Below are positions 63,568 to 64,000 of a stretch of 64,000 nucleotides of DNA, piece after piece. The DNA comes from Nitrospinaceae bacterium (GTDB lineage: Bacteria > Nitrospinota > Nitrospinia > Nitrospinales > JACRGP01): contig JAJDBB010000014.1 of assembly GCA_029261555.1 (NCBI GenBank), positions 1 to 64,000 on the forward strand, given 5' to 3'. The translations under genes were made by a program, and so were the position numbers. How positions within the stretch are numbered: position 1 is the first letter of the stretch; every line of letters starts with the position of its first letter. The notes beneath the pieces were generated by a model that searched no databases, was not told where the DNA came from, and saw only the letters and a program-made list of their open reading frames with translations.

Positions 63568-63691
63568 TGGCCCAATAAGTTTAAGTATGGAAGTCTTTGT
63601 AAATTTTAAACTATTTGAACAAAGACGGTCAATAACAATCACTTTTTCAGACGCAAGCCCGAGCAGACTTCAAAAAGCGCAAAACAAAAAA

Positions 63692-63713
63692 CCCGTCCAC
63701 CAAAGTGAACGGG
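63692..63713 (-). terminator. Rho-independent terminator of the glycine-zipper gene
   Basis: cccgtccac-caaa-gtgaacggg with A-run upstream/T-run downstream. Confidence 0.8.
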
Positions 63714-63794
63714 TTTTTATTTAGCGCCTGCGGAAAAATCCAAGCTAATCTCAGGGAAATTCCATTCCTTTTTAAATCAAAAAACTTAGGGCGC

Positions 63795-64000
63795 TCAGTC
63801 CAGAACCGTGTGACCGCGGTTGGTCATGCATTTTTTAAAGACGCTTTTGAAATCGCCGTCCCCTTCAAGACCTTCTTTGGCTCCCCCGCCAATGCCTCCA
63901 GCGGCGGCTCCAATAGCGGCGCCTTGACCTGGAGCGCCAACCGCCGCCCCGATGGCGGCCCCTGCCGCAGCTCCAATCAAAGCGCCCACGCCGGCGCCTT
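63795..64000 (-). CDS. Glycine-zipper domain protein, 5' end truncated by window edge
   Basis: frame stays open to the window edge (GAGVGALIGAAAGAAIGAAVGAPGQGAAIGAAAGGIGGGAKEG...); ORF-track start at 63989 is internal. Confidence 0.75.
   Translation of the reverse strand, partial: GAGVGALIGAAAGAAIGAAVGAPGQGAAIGAAAGGIGGGAKEGLEGDGDFKSVFKKCMTNRGHTVLD

Overview
This 64 kb window is dense, mostly housekeeping bacterial DNA. Gene content and style suggest Nitrospinota or a similar Gram-negative lineage, but that is an inference and was not tested. Recognisable modules, left to right: M16 protease; moaC-moaD-moaE; an AddB/AddA-like nuclease-helicase pair; clpB; an alaC/hom/thrC/SUMF1-like/trxB cluster on the minus strand; uppP; a eukaryotic-type UDP-glucose pyrophosphorylase divergent from glycogen phosphorylase; nnr-tsaE; lptC-lptA-lptB-rpoN-hpf-ptsN-EI; metK; ispG-tig-Rieske; yejABEF; lipA; LptF/G; pyrG-kdsB-undecaprenyl-P sugar transferase-glycosyltransferase; iscS-like and cysE. 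No rRNA, tRNA, CRISPR array, prophage or autonomous transposase was found. The strongest unexplained items are: (1) two divergent paralogues of an unrecognised family flanking a DUF5069 gene directly downstream of glgP; (2) a ~274 bp element with 23/24-matching terminal inverted repeats and nested hairpins that starts on the moaE stop codon; (3) a MoaD whose C-terminus reads GGL instead of GG; (4) a YejE permease with an ~84-residue acidic insert carrying three copies of an xLxDF[D/E][D/E] motif; (5) a two-domain Tll0287-like CxxCH protein next to a CBS protein; (6) a nitrogen-PTS cluster with EIIANtr and EI but no HPr. I found no clear defence or mobile cargo system. The glgP-linked cluster is the best candidate for undescribed biology.
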